Origin: Sphingobacterium daejeonense
GTDB taxonomy: Bacteria; Bacteroidota; Bacteroidia; Sphingobacteriales; Sphingobacteriaceae
DNA length: 64,000 nucleotides
Direction: 5' to 3'
Assembly (NCBI RefSeq): GCF_901472535.1
Contig: NZ_LR590470.1
Location: 3,534,001 to 3,598,000 of the forward strand
A program made the position numbers and the translations under genes. Shown here piece by piece: positions 1 through 8,601 of this stretch; within the stretch, counting starts at the first letter, position 1, and each line of letters opens with the position of its first letter. The notes under the pieces were generated by a model, which was not told where the DNA came from, searched no databases, and was given only the letters and a program-made list of their open reading frames with translations.

Positions 1-1636
1 CATCATTGGTCAACAGGGCGATATCCTGCATAAAGATATCCAAACCTTTCTCTTCTAAGTCTTCTCTTTCAGAGAACTCCTTGATACCGTTCAACAATTC
101 CTGGATATTTTCGTAACGAGCCAATCCTTCGACCGACTTATCTTCATACAGATCTTTCAGGATTCCGGAATGTTGTGCAATGTGCATTGCGGTATCAAAT
201 GCAGTATTAGTTTTTGCTGTTGCTTGGAAACTTTGGATCATCAATCCAAAATTGGACACAGATGCAGCACTTCTTCCGTCAAGGAACATTTGCGCGTTTG
301 CTACTACATCCCACAACCTCACTTGTTGTTGGTCTGCTGCAACCATAATACGCTCAACAGTTGTATCACCTATTCCGCGGCGAGGATAATTGATCACTCT
401 TTTCAGTGCTTCCTCGTCATTAGGATTAAATGTCAGCCTAAAATAAGCAATTAAATCTTTAATTTCCTTACGTTGATAAAACGAAGTTCCACCGTAAAGC
501 TTATACGGGATGTTAATTTTTCTCAATGCTTCCTCCAAGGACCTCGATTGGGCATTGGTACGGTAAAGGATTGCAAAGTCCTTATACTTTAGACTCTTGA
601 GTGATTTTTCTTGAGAAATCGCTTCTGCAACAATCTTTCCTTCTTCGTTATCAGAAAATGCACGGCTTACTTTTATTTTTTCACCATCCTCATTATCGGA
701 AAATACATTCTTCTCGAGTTGGTTTTTATTATTTGCGATAATACTATTTGCAGCATTAACGATTGTTTTGGTCGAACGATAATTTTGTTCCAATTTGAAC
801 ACCTTAACATCTGGATAATCTTTTTGGAAGTTCAAGATATTCTGGATGTTGGCCCCTCGGAATGCATAGATACTTTGAGCATCATCACCTACTACACAAA
901 TATTTTCATTGACTGCCGCCAATCTCTTGACGATCAAGTATTGTGAAAAGTTTGTATCCTGGTACTCATCTACCATTAGGTATTTAAACTGGTGCTGATA
1001 TTTATGCAATACATCAGGGTATTTATTCAATAGCACATTGGTTTTGAACAGGAGATCATCAAAGTCCATCGCACCCGCACGGTAACATCGTTGTGCATAG
1101 GTCATATAGATTTGTCCTAATTGTCCTCGGCCATTAGCATTATCCTCAGCTAGTATTGCCTCGTTCTTATTGTATTCTTGTGGAGAAATAAGGTTGTTTT
1201 TTGCCGAAGATATCCTACCATAAACGTGGTTAGCATTATAGAGCTTGTCGTCCAGGTTTAATTCTTTAATAATTGCTCTCAGCAAGCTTTTGGTATCATC
1301 GGTATCATAGATGGTGAAATTTTTGGGGTATCCCAAAAGTTCAGCTTCAACTCTCAAAATACGCGCAAAGACAGAGTGGAATGTTCCCATCCAAATATTC
1401 TTGGCTTCTGAGCCGACCACTTTCATGATACGCTCACGCATTTCTTTTGCGGCCTTATTTGTAAAGGTCAACACCAATATATTGAAAGGATCTACTCCTT
1501 TTTGTATTAAATGGGCTACTCTATAGGTAATTACCCGCGTTTTTCCAGATCCTGCACCAGCAACAATCATTACTGGACCTTCTGTCTGTTCAACTGCGGC
1601 TCGTTGTGAGGGGTTCAGTCCTGCTAAAAAATCCAA
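1..1636 (-). CDS. UvrD/PcrA-type ATP-dependent DNA helicase (3' end off window)
   Basis: Superfamily 1A 3'-5' DNA helicase for repair and replication-fork processing. The visible 545 residues carry the Q-motif region (LNPSQRAAV, about 7-15), Walker A AGAGSGKT (26-33), motif Ia (LTFTNKAAKEM), the DEYQDT Walker B, GDDAQSIYAFRG and QNYRS motifs. Family members are about 720-780 residues, so roughly 200 residues lie beyond the left edge. The start is inferred as TTG at 1634-1636: an AGGAG site lies six bases upstream, the Q motif follows at once, and no ATG start fits. PcrA, UvrD and Rep cannot be told apart without the C-terminus. It stands alone, divergent from nothing and followed upstream by a short gap holding a DnaA-box-like site. 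Confidence 0.93.
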   Translation of the reverse strand, partial: MDFLAGLNPSQRAAVEQTEGPVMIVAGAGSGKTRVITYRVAHLIQKGVDPFNILVLTFTNKAAKEMRERIMKVVGSEAKNIWMGTFHSVFARILRVEAELLGYPKNFTIYDTDDTKSLLRAIIKELNLDDKLYNANHVYGRISSAKNNLISPQEYNKNEAILAEDNANGRGQLGQIYMTYAQRCYRAGAMDFDDLLFKTNVLLNKYPDVLHKYQHQFKYLMVDEYQDTNFSQYLIVKRLAAVNENICVVGDDAQSIYAFRGANIQNILNFQKDYPDVKVFKLEQNYRSTKTIVNAANSIIANNKNQLEKNVFSDNEDGEKIKVSRAFSDNEEGKIVAEAISQEKSLKSLKYKDFAILYRTNAQSRSLEEALRKINIPYKLYGGTSFYQRKEIKDLIAYFRLTFNPNDEEALKRVINYPRRGIGDTTVERIMVAADQQQVRLWDVVANAQMFLDGRSAASVSNFGLMIQSFQATAKTNTAFDTAMHIAQHSGILKDLYEDKSVEGLARYENIQELLNGIKEFSEREDLEEKGLDIFMQDIALLTND

Positions 1637-1642
1637 AATGCT

Positions 1643-1647
1643 CTCCT
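1643..1647 (-). promoter_or_regulatory. Shine-Dalgarno site fixing the TTG start of the helicase
   Basis: AGGAG on the minus strand lies six bases before the TTG codon at 1634-1636. Strong Shine-Dalgarno sites are uncommon in Bacteroidota, so this one supports the unusual start codon. Confidence 0.6.
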
Positions 1648-1720
1648 AAATTTATCTTTTGTAATGCCTCAAAAATGGGGACTCAAATTTAATAAAAATA
1701 GACGTACTATACTAGAACTT

Positions 1721-1729
1721 TTATCCACA
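1721..1729 (+). promoter_or_regulatory. Perfect DnaA-box sequence TTATCCACA
   Basis: The nine-base match to the consensus DnaA box lies in the 115-base gap between the helicase start and the acetyltransferase stop. A single box proves nothing, but it sits in the likely promoter region of a replication/repair helicase. Confidence 0.4.
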
Positions 1730-1751
1730 GTGACAAGAAGATAGCAGAATG

Positions 1752-2381
1752 TTAGCTCAGGGCATTCAGAAGCGCTTGGTAACGCTCCATAAACCTACCT
1801 ACATGAAGCCCATCGACCAAGGCATGGTGCACATGCAATGAGATCGACATCGTCTTTTTTCCATCTTTATCCATCAACTTTCCGAAGGAGATTTTTGGGC
1901 AAGAATCAGGATAATCAAAACTCCGTGCATGCGAAAGTGACGTGAAATTTACCCAAGGCAAGGCAGAACAATGAACTTCATTAATCCTTGCCCCTTCCAA
2001 ATAAAGGCCAGAAGAATTCTGTACTTTTTCGATTTCCTTCTTTGCATCTTCCAAGAACAAATTTTCATCATCATTATAATCTATATAAGAGAATCCGAAG
2101 GTTTCATCAGGACGCAAAACGGTACTGGAAACATGCACTTGATCATACAGATAAGGCTCACCATCCTCTATCCTGAGCCTGAACTGCTCCATTTCATTCA
2201 TTGCTTTCAAGGCTCTGTACAAATAGTACAGAAAAAAAGATTGTGATTTTTTCTTCGCCTGATTATAGGCTGTAGTCAGGTCCAGTTCAACGGTAATCCC
2301 ATGGAAGGGTTCAGAAAATTTTGAAAAGAACTCAAAATGTTCTTTCCTTGGCCAACTCTGTAAATCTATTTTCTTTCTCAT
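1752..2381 (-). CDS. Chloramphenicol acetyltransferase (CAT)-like protein
   Basis: A 209-residue protein of the trimeric CatA family, which transfers acetyl from acetyl-CoA to the 3-hydroxyl of chloramphenicol. The catalytic motif HHALVDG is at 185-191: H186 matches the catalytic His195 and D190 matches Asp199 of classical CAT. The segment PWVNFTS holds the equivalent of the oxyanion-stabilising Ser148. The N-terminal RKEHFEFF matches the (V)RREHFEFY stretch of CAT III. Length is normal (family about 210-220). The gene is transcribed divergently from the vanX-like gene 65 bases away. Whether it confers resistance is unknown, because chromosomal CAT homologues in Bacteroidota may act on other substrates. 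Confidence 0.85.
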   Translation of the reverse strand: MRKKIDLQSWPRKEHFEFFSKFSEPFHGITVELDLTTAYNQAKKKSQSFFLYYLYRALKAMNEMEQFRLRIEDGEPYLYDQVHVSSTVLRPDETFGFSYIDYNDDENLFLEDAKKEIEKVQNSSGLYLEGARINEVHCSALPWVNFTSLSHARSFDYPDSCPKISFGKLMDKDGKKTMSISLHVHHALVDGLHVGRFMERYQALLNALS

Positions 2382-2446
2382 TATTGATTCAAAAATCCTA
2401 AAATATCTTTAATTTTCTACTATCGTAAAATCTAATAATCCTAAAT

Positions 2447-3130
2447 ATGACAAAACATATTCTATTTCTTAAGGCAGTTCTTATTTCCGTTTTTCTATTT
2501 TCCTGTGCTGTTCAAAAAGAAATTCCTGCTTCATTTGTTGACCTCAAAACGTCCATACCCAATATGGAAATAGACCTACGTTATCACGGAAGTCATAATT
2601 TTTTGGGCCGGCCGGTGGATGGATATGATGCTGTGAGAGTTTATATCACAAAAGAAGCAGCAACTGCAATGATGGCTATACAGAAAGAACTTAATAGTAA
2701 AGGATTTGGAATCAAAGTTTTTGATGCTTACAGACCCCAAAAAGCGGTAAATAATTTTAAGGCATGGGCATTGGACATTGCAGACACCTTGGCAAAACAA
2801 GAGTTTTATCCAAATGTTGACAAAAGAGATTTGTTTAAGCTTGGATATATTGCTGAGAAGTCTGGTCATAGTCGAGGCAGCACGATCGACCTTACAATAA
2901 TAAAGCTAGATGACAAAACAGAACTCGACATGGGTACTGGTTTCGACTTTTTCGGAGAGCCCTCTCATCATGATTATAAAAATCTTACCGAAGAACAAAG
3001 GAACAATCGAAAGGTCTTACGCAACATTATGGAAAAACATGGTTTCAAAGCGATAGAAGAAGAATGGTGGCACTATACATTGAAAAATGAACCATTCAAG
3101 GATCAATACTTTGATTTTGATGTGAAGTGA
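2447..3130 (+). CDS. D-Ala-D-Ala dipeptidase, VanX/DdpX-like lipoprotein
   Basis: A zinc dipeptidase of peptidase family M15D, 227 residues, which cleaves D-alanyl-D-alanine. Zinc ligands are visible as SGHSRGSTIDLT (H141 and D148) and EWWH (E206 catalytic, H209 ligand). A lipobox (FLFSC, Cys20) places it in the periplasm on a membrane, so it more likely recycles wall fragments than acts as the cytoplasmic VanX of glycopeptide resistance. No vanH or vanA ligase is nearby. It faces away from the CAT-like gene and converges with dnaB, and a minus-strand terminator lies in between. Confidence 0.88.
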   Translation: MTKHILFLKAVLISVFLFSCAVQKEIPASFVDLKTSIPNMEIDLRYHGSHNFLGRPVDGYDAVRVYITKEAATAMMAIQKELNSKGFGIKVFDAYRPQKAVNNFKAWALDIADTLAKQEFYPNVDKRDLFKLGYIAEKSGHSRGSTIDLTIIKLDDKTELDMGTGFDFFGEPSHHDYKNLTEEQRNNRKVLRNIMEKHGFKAIEEEWWHYTLKNEPFKDQYFDFDVK

Positions 3131-3177
3131 TAAAATATGAAATGGATTAGATTCTTACTTCAGAATGCTAAATAGAT

Positions 3178-3201
3178 AAAAAAAGCGGACAATTGTCCGC
3201 T
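3178..3201 (-). terminator. Intrinsic terminator of dnaB
   Basis: A perfect 18-base palindrome, AGCGGACAATTGTCCGCT (3184-3201), is followed on the minus strand by a run of seven T. It lies just after the dnaB stop codon. Confidence 0.85.
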
Positions 3202-3262
3202 ATATCCTTTGGTGTTCAATATCTAACCATAAACCGGTCTAAATACTTTCTACTAAATACTA

Positions 3263-4861
3263 TTAAAACGGTGCATCATCCGGCATATCATTCATTCTGG
3301 AAGGCATTGTAATTCCACCGCCGAAATTTCCGAAGTTTCCTGAAGGCTGAATGGCACTTCCCATTCCACCGCCAAAGTCATTAAAGCTTCCGCCATCATT
3401 GCTCATTCCTGAGAAGTCATCTTCCAGGTCTACGAACTTCACATACTTACCTACGAACCTTAACGGTACGATACCGGTCTCACCGTTACGGTGTTTTGCG
3501 ATAATTACTTCTCCCACACCTACTGTTGATCTACCTTCTTCATCTTCTAGAAGTCCATAGTATTCTGGACGATATAAGAAAAGTACCATATCGGCATCCT
3601 GCTCAATAGATCCAGATTCACGAAGGTCGGACAACATTGGTCTTTTACTGTTTCCAGGTCTAGATTCAACGGCACGGCTCAACTGTGAAAGGGCAAGCAC
3701 AGGTATATTCAATTCTTTTGCTACTGACTTCAGCGCACGTGAGATACTACCGATCTCTTGCTCACGGTTACCACCCCCGCCTTTTCCGTCACCTTTACCG
3801 TGCATCAACTGCAAGTAATCGACAATGACCATTTGGATATCGTATTGCGCTTTTAGACGTCTACATTTCGCACGGAATTCGAAGACGTTCAATGCCGGGG
3901 TATCATCAATGATCAAAGGAGCTTCAGTCAATCGACCGATTCTAGAGTGCAATTGTTGCCACTCATGGTCAGCAAGGTTTCCTTTTTTGAGTTTCTCTTG
4001 TTCGATTTCAGTTTCACCAGCGATCAGACGATTAACCAACTGTACAGATGACATCTCCAGAGAGAATACCGCCACTGGTTTGTCGTGATCTACCGCAGCA
4101 TTCCGTGCTACTGAAAGTACGAATGCTGTTTTACCCATTGCAGGACGAGCCGCAATGATGACCAAATCGGAAGGTTGCCAACCAGATGTCATACGATCTA
4201 AGGCAGTCAAACCCGAAGGTATACCTGTTAATCCGTCGGTTTTGTCGCGTAGCAGTTCCAATGAAGAAATTGCTTCTCGCATGATATCGTCCATTTTTCT
4301 TGAGTCTCTTCTCAAGTTATTTTGGGCAATATCAAACAATGATTTTTCGGCATGATCCAAAAGGTCGAAGATATCAGATGTTTCATCATAGGATGAGTTG
4401 ATAATCTCGGTTGATACTTTTATCAGTTCCCTTTGGATATATTTTTGGGAAATAATGCGTGCGTGGTATTCGATATTTGCTGCAGATACTACACGATCTG
4501 TCAGTTGTGTAATATAATAAGCTCCTCCCACCATTTCCAAGGATCCCATTTGACGCAATTCAGCGACAACAGTCAAGATATCTATTGGAGATGTTTTTTG
4601 GAAAAGGTTATAGATTGCTTGGAATATTTTTTGGTGTGCTTCTTTATAGAATGAATCTGGCTTAAGGATGTCGATGACTTCACTAAGCGCATTTTTTTCC
4701 AACATAAGAGCACCCAACACGGCTTCTTCCAAGTCCAAAGCCTGTGGAGGGAGCTTACCCAGTCCGGAGACCAATTTGTTTAAGCTCGTTCTTTTTTTGT
4801 TGAAGTTTGCACGACTAGGTTGCCCTGACGCATTGTTTGTAAATTCGTTTTCTAAAGACAT
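3263..4861 (-). CDS. dnaB: Replicative DNA helicase DnaB
   Basis: A 532-residue hexameric 5'-3' helicase that unwinds the replication fork and recruits primase. The N-terminal domain begins at PPQALDLEEAVLGALM (38-53). Walker A is ARPAMGKT (238-245), Walker B lies in MVIVDYLQLM, and the RecA-like core ends near residue 475. The last 55 or so residues form a Gly/Phe/Ser/Asn-rich linker ending in MNDMPDDAPF, which resembles the acidic tip of SSB (see findings). Its 486-base upstream region contains two DnaA-box-like sites. It is monocistronic with its own terminator. Confidence 0.97.
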   Translation of the reverse strand: MSLENEFTNNASGQPSRANFNKKRTSLNKLVSGLGKLPPQALDLEEAVLGALMLEKNALSEVIDILKPDSFYKEAHQKIFQAIYNLFQKTSPIDILTVVAELRQMGSLEMVGGAYYITQLTDRVVSAANIEYHARIISQKYIQRELIKVSTEIINSSYDETSDIFDLLDHAEKSLFDIAQNNLRRDSRKMDDIMREAISSLELLRDKTDGLTGIPSGLTALDRMTSGWQPSDLVIIAARPAMGKTAFVLSVARNAAVDHDKPVAVFSLEMSSVQLVNRLIAGETEIEQEKLKKGNLADHEWQQLHSRIGRLTEAPLIIDDTPALNVFEFRAKCRRLKAQYDIQMVIVDYLQLMHGKGDGKGGGGNREQEIGSISRALKSVAKELNIPVLALSQLSRAVESRPGNSKRPMLSDLRESGSIEQDADMVLFLYRPEYYGLLEDEEGRSTVGVGEVIIAKHRNGETGIVPLRFVGKYVKFVDLEDDFSGMSNDGGSFNDFGGGMGSAIQPSGNFGNFGGGITMPSRMNDMPDDAPF

Positions 4862-5347
4862 ACTAAAAATATTTCTCGGCTTGATTCACCTTGTTTTTCA
4901 AGGATAGGGTAACAAATGTAATAAAAATAAAAGCTGCCCTGCCATCAAGTTTTTAACAGTCAAAATTAGGTGCTCCAACAATCATGCTATAGCGGTTGAA
5001 AAACAGGGACTAATAATTAACAATGATTGTGAAGAACCTGTTAACAAATAAATTTAAGCATTCAGAATCAGTATTTTAGAGGAATGTGGATAAGATTGAC
5101 CATTGTGAATAACCTACCCGAAGCATATTTAAAAGGGTTGTTTTGACATCAATTCATCTCAAATATTCATAGTCAATGAGTTAAGCCACTTTAAGTATTC
5201 TTTAGGTTCACAACAGGTTCCCGAATGACAAAAATTTCTAGTCACTTTGTTGTATCTTTGTTGAAAGTCAAACATTACATCAAGCGGTAAATCTTATTGA
5301 AAATTTATCAAAAAGTGAGGTGTAAAAATTAAAATAAATAAATAATA
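4862..5347. other. Gene-free AT-rich region between dnaB and the SDR operon
   Basis: This 486-base divergent intergenic region holds two DnaA-box-like sites (5085-5112) and a TATCTTTG box at 5253-5260 that matches the Bacteroidota -7 element and may serve the SDR operon. No clear -33 element was found at the right distance. No open reading frame with recognisable content was seen. Confidence 0.6.
5085..5112 (-). promoter_or_regulatory. Pair of DnaA-box-like sites upstream of dnaB
   Basis: A perfect TTATCCACA (5085-5093, read on the minus strand) and a one-mismatch TTATTCACA (5104-5112) lie 19 bases apart in the same orientation, about 225 bases upstream of the dnaB start. They could couple dnaB expression to DnaA or belong to an origin. 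Two boxes are too few to call an origin. Confidence 0.4.
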
Positions 5348-6109
5348 ATGAGGACAGTTTTAATCACAGGTGCTAGCTCGGGTATTGGAGAATCTTGTGC
5401 CCTAGAATTGGCTAAAGAAAATAAATATAGGTTTTTGCTTTGTGCCAGAAGGGTAGAGAAACTGGAAGAGTTGACGCAAAAGATAAAGACAATCAATCCG
5501 AATTCTGAGACCCATACTTTTAAATTGGATGTTCGGAATTCTGAAGAAGTGGAAACTACCTTGTCAAACTTGCCTGAAGAATGGAAGAACATTGATATTC
5601 TGATCAATAATGCAGGTCTGAGTCAGGGTTTGGATGCGATTCAAGACGGTCAGATCGGAGATTGGGACCGGATGATTGACACGAATGTAAAAGGGTTGCT
5701 TTATGTGACCAAATATGTAATTCCAATGATGGCTGGCAGTGAACAAGCTCACATCATCAACCTAGGTTCAATAGCAGGGAAAGAGGTTTATCCTAATGGA
5801 AATGTATATTGTGCTACTAAACATGCTGTAGATGCATTGACCAAGGCAATGCGAATTGATTTGCTGTCAAAAGGCATCAAAGTGACCAGCATTGACCCGG
5901 GTATGGTTGAAACAGAATTTTCAGAGGTACGATTTCATGGGGATAAGGATAGAGCAAAAAGTGTTTATCACGGATTGACTCCGCTTACTGGACAAGATAT
6001 AGCAGAGATTGTATCATTTGTACTTTCGAGACCAAAACATGTTAATATAAATGACTTGTTGGTTATGCCAACAGCACAAGCAAACGGAACATTAGTAATT
6101 AGAAAATAA
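5348..6109 (+). CDS. SDR-family NAD(P)-dependent oxidoreductase (YdfG-like)
   Basis: A classical short-chain dehydrogenase of 253 residues. The cofactor motif TGASSGIG is at 7-14, NNAG at 87-90, and the catalytic set is S141, Y154 and K158 (YCATK). The overall pattern resembles the YdfG group that oxidises 3-hydroxy acids such as serine or L-allo-threonine, but substrate cannot be read from sequence. Arg34-Arg35 after the second beta strand suggests NADP preference. It is first in an operon with yqeY (10 bases downstream) and the ElaA-like gene. Confidence 0.9.
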   Translation: MRTVLITGASSGIGESCALELAKENKYRFLLCARRVEKLEELTQKIKTINPNSETHTFKLDVRNSEEVETTLSNLPEEWKNIDILINNAGLSQGLDAIQDGQIGDWDRMIDTNVKGLLYVTKYVIPMMAGSEQAHIINLGSIAGKEVYPNGNVYCATKHAVDALTKAMRIDLLSKGIKVTSIDPGMVETEFSEVRFHGDKDRAKSVYHGLTPLTGQDIAEIVSFVLSRPKHVNINDLLVMPTAQANGTLVIRK

Positions 6110-6119
6110 ATAAAAGAAG

Positions 6120-6569
6120 ATGTCATTAGAAGCAAAAATCAATCAAGATATTAAAGCGGCGATGATCGCTAAAGACAATGTAAGATTACGTGGATTGCGT
6201 GCTATCAAAGCTGCAATACTATTAGCTAATACTGAGAAAGGCCATGCAGAACAACTAACTGAGGACGGCGAAATCAAGGTATTGCAAAAACTTGCGAAAC
6301 AACGCAAAGAATCTGCTGAAATCTATCAGCAACAAGACAGAAAAGACCTTTACACGATCGAGATTGAAGAATTGGAAGTAATTGAGGAATTCCTACCCAA
6401 ACAATTAGATCGTGATGCCATTGAAAATGTAGTAAAAGGAATTATTGCAGAAACTGGAGCTTCTTCCATTAAAGACATGGGAAAAGTAATGGGTGCAGCA
6501 AATCAAAAATTGGCTGGTCAAGCAGATGGGAGAACGATTTCGGAGGTTGTAAAATCATTATTGAGTTAA
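6120..6569 (+). CDS. yqeY: GatB/YqeY domain protein
   Basis: A 149-residue helical protein of the YqeY family, which corresponds to the C-terminal tRNA-binding-like domain of GatB and aspartyl/glutamyl-tRNA amidotransferases. The family signature is seen in RLRGLRAIKAAIL near the start and in the segment IKDMGKVMGAANQKLAGQADG before the C-terminus. Length is normal for the family. The molecular role of free-standing YqeY is not established. It follows the SDR gene by 10 bases and precedes the acetyltransferase by 3 bases, so the three genes are very likely co-transcribed. Confidence 0.93.
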   Translation: MSLEAKINQDIKAAMIAKDNVRLRGLRAIKAAILLANTEKGHAEQLTEDGEIKVLQKLAKQRKESAEIYQQQDRKDLYTIEIEELEVIEEFLPKQLDRDAIENVVKGIIAETGASSIKDMGKVMGAANQKLAGQADGRTISEVVKSLLS

Positions 6570-6572
6570 GAT

Positions 6573-7016
6573 ATGGAATGGAGGATTAAATCCTTTTCAG
6601 ACCTTAGTTCCTTGGAGCTCTATAAAATTTTGCAATTAAGGATCAATGTTTTTATGCTGGAGCAAGATTGTCTATATCCGGAATGTGATGATAAAGACTT
6701 GAAAGGCGAGCACCTTTATTTGGTTGAAGAAGACCAATGTTTAGCTTACGCTAGGCTTTTGCCTCCTGATGTCTCCTACCCTAATTGCAGTTCGATTGGA
6801 AGAGTGGTTGTCCATGCTGATCATAGACAGCATAAGTATGGTCAAGAACTTATGGAGCGTGCGATTGCCTATTTGAAGAATGAGTTTCCAGAAGTTCCTA
6901 TTAGAATTAGCGCCCAGGAATATCTCAAACGATTCTATACCAATTTTGGCTTTAAAATAGAAAGCGATGTTTACTTGGAGGATGATATTCCTCACTTAGA
7001 AATGGCTTTATATTAA
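6573..7016 (+). CDS. GNAT acetyltransferase, ElaA-like
   Basis: A 147-residue Gcn5-related acyltransferase most like ElaA. Matching stretches include LYKILQLRINVFMLEQDC, the AYARLLPPD strand, the acetyl-CoA-binding segment GRVVVHADHRQHKYGQELM, and FYTNFGFK...EDDIPHLEMA at the end. The substrate of ElaA proteins is not known with certainty. It is the last gene of the SDR - yqeY operon and is followed directly by a strong terminator. Confidence 0.88.
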   Translation: MEWRIKSFSDLSSLELYKILQLRINVFMLEQDCLYPECDDKDLKGEHLYLVEEDQCLAYARLLPPDVSYPNCSSIGRVVVHADHRQHKYGQELMERAIAYLKNEFPEVPIRISAQEYLKRFYTNFGFKIESDVYLEDDIPHLEMALY

Positions 7017-7021
7017 AAACG

Positions 7022-7055
7022 AAAACCCGTCAGAAATTGACGGGTTTTGCTTTTG
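7022..7055. terminator. Bidirectional intrinsic terminator
   Basis: An 11-bp perfect stem, AAAACCCGTCA / TGACGGGTTTT (7022-7032 and 7038-7048), has a five-base loop and T-rich tracts on both strands. It ends the SDR operon from the left and the susC-susD-DUF5689 operon from the right. Confidence 0.88.
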
Positions 7056-7066
7056 TTATGATTGGT

Positions 7067-8591
7067 CTATTCTACTAGCTTAGTTAAGAACTCAGGATCT
7101 TCAATCTCTGACAATAATGATTGTTTAGTAAGGATCGGGTTATGTTTCACCCTTACTTTCGTCCATCTTCCCAATGTGAGGTTGTATTCTCCACCCATAT
7201 AATTAAAATGTCCGAGGTTTGCCGGAGTATTATAGGTATGTGCATTTGTATTGGTTCCACTTCTGTAGAACGGCTGTTCCTCTAAAGTCAAAGGATTGAT
7301 AATATCGTATACATCCGTATTAGCAATTCTATATCCTTTATTATCAGCATACAGACTTCCACCTGTTGCTACAAAAACCACGTCTTCAGGAATTGATTTA
7401 TCATCTATTTTAGTTCCTTCAAAAATTGCAATTCCGTACGCAAATCCACTATTTGCTAATAAGTTTGAAGTTCTATTACCAAAGTCAAATCCGTTATTCT
7501 TAGAGTAATCGTAGGATTGAATCCAATTAGCTTCTTTGATACTAGTAGATCCATTACCGTTGATCAGCTTATTCGATCCTCCCACGTAAAAAAGCTTTCC
7601 TTTCTGAACTTTACCTTTTGTTAAATCGAACTTATATGTTCTCATTCCCCCTGTTGCCCAACCTTTTTGAGGCACACCTGTAGGTCTTGCACGTGTTGCG
7701 TTGTTATTGGTTACAACGGACATGGGTGTTTTGGAAAAGTCAATATCCTCAGTCGCCATAAATTGCATATATTCATGGTTGGAGTCAGAACCTGCAGGAT
7801 CATTCATCCATCCAGTAATGATTACCTTTGGAGTTTTGTAAACAGATTTCAATTCTATCAAATCCTTACTGCTTCTCAACCTATGATACGGCACTAATTT
7901 GTCACCATCTTTTTTGATAAAGATGATCCCAAAATAATTAGCCATTCTCAACTGCGGCAATTTAGCAATAGGAGAATTAGGGTCAGTTTGCACATTGATT
8001 GTTCCGAAACCATCATTTATTTCAAAATCTCCAGAAATGACCTGTCCTTCTTTTGGCGTATATCCAACGCCTGCTTTTACAAGTGCTACCAACGTACTTT
8101 CAAAATGGTCAGGATTCGCTGCTATTCTTGCTGTATTCGTCAATGTCACTGCAACAGGTCTGTCAGAAGCTACTTTACTAATTTTATTGTTGGTTATATT
8201 TTTTATCTGAAGGATTCCATCTACTCGATCTAGGGTTGAGCCTTCAATATCAATTATCAATGAATCTCCAGGTACATAGCTCTTGGCATCTGAACCAATA
8301 TTTATAGCTATACCTCGACTAAAATTTAGCCTCCTTTTATCTTGTACGATCAACAAATCTTTAGGCAGATTATCTGCTTGATGATCTGAAATCACAGTGA
8401 CAGCAATCTTGGAGGAACCTCCAAGAGATTGCACATTTAGTTGAACAGGCTTGCCTTTGAATATAGTCCTGACATCATATAAACCAATATATGGACTTAC
8501 GACTCCGCCGGGATAATTGGTTTTTTACACACCCAATGATTGAACTGATCAAAAGGATTGCAAAGGTTATTTTTAAAAATATATTTTTCAT
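7067..8591 (-). pseudogene. DUF5689-domain lipoprotein, frameshifted near its N-terminus
   Basis: Third gene of the leftward susC-susD operon. The signal peptide starts at ATG 8589-8591 (MKNIFLKITFAILL..., lipobox ending IIGC, then VKN). The mature part, starting TNYPGGVVSPYIGLYDVRTIF, lies in another frame. The two frames join if one A is removed from the A6 run at 8521-8526, giving a single lipoprotein of about 508 residues. Taking the later GTG at 8434 as the start would lose the signal peptide and the first strands of the domain. DUF5689 proteins usually accompany SusC/SusD pairs and are thought to sit on the cell surface; their ligand is unknown. The ATG is 10 bases after the susD stop, the same spacing as susC-susD. 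Confidence 0.8.
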
Positions 8592-8601
8592 TGGATATTA
8601 T

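Noticed and set aside
1752..3130. Vancomycin-resistance cluster
   Set aside because: Only a VanX-like lipoprotein is present; no vanH, ligase, vanR or vanS gene is seen.
4862..5347. Replication origin upstream of dnaB
   Set aside because: Only two DnaA-box-like sites, no dnaA nearby and no clear unwinding repeats; kept only as a possible regulatory region.
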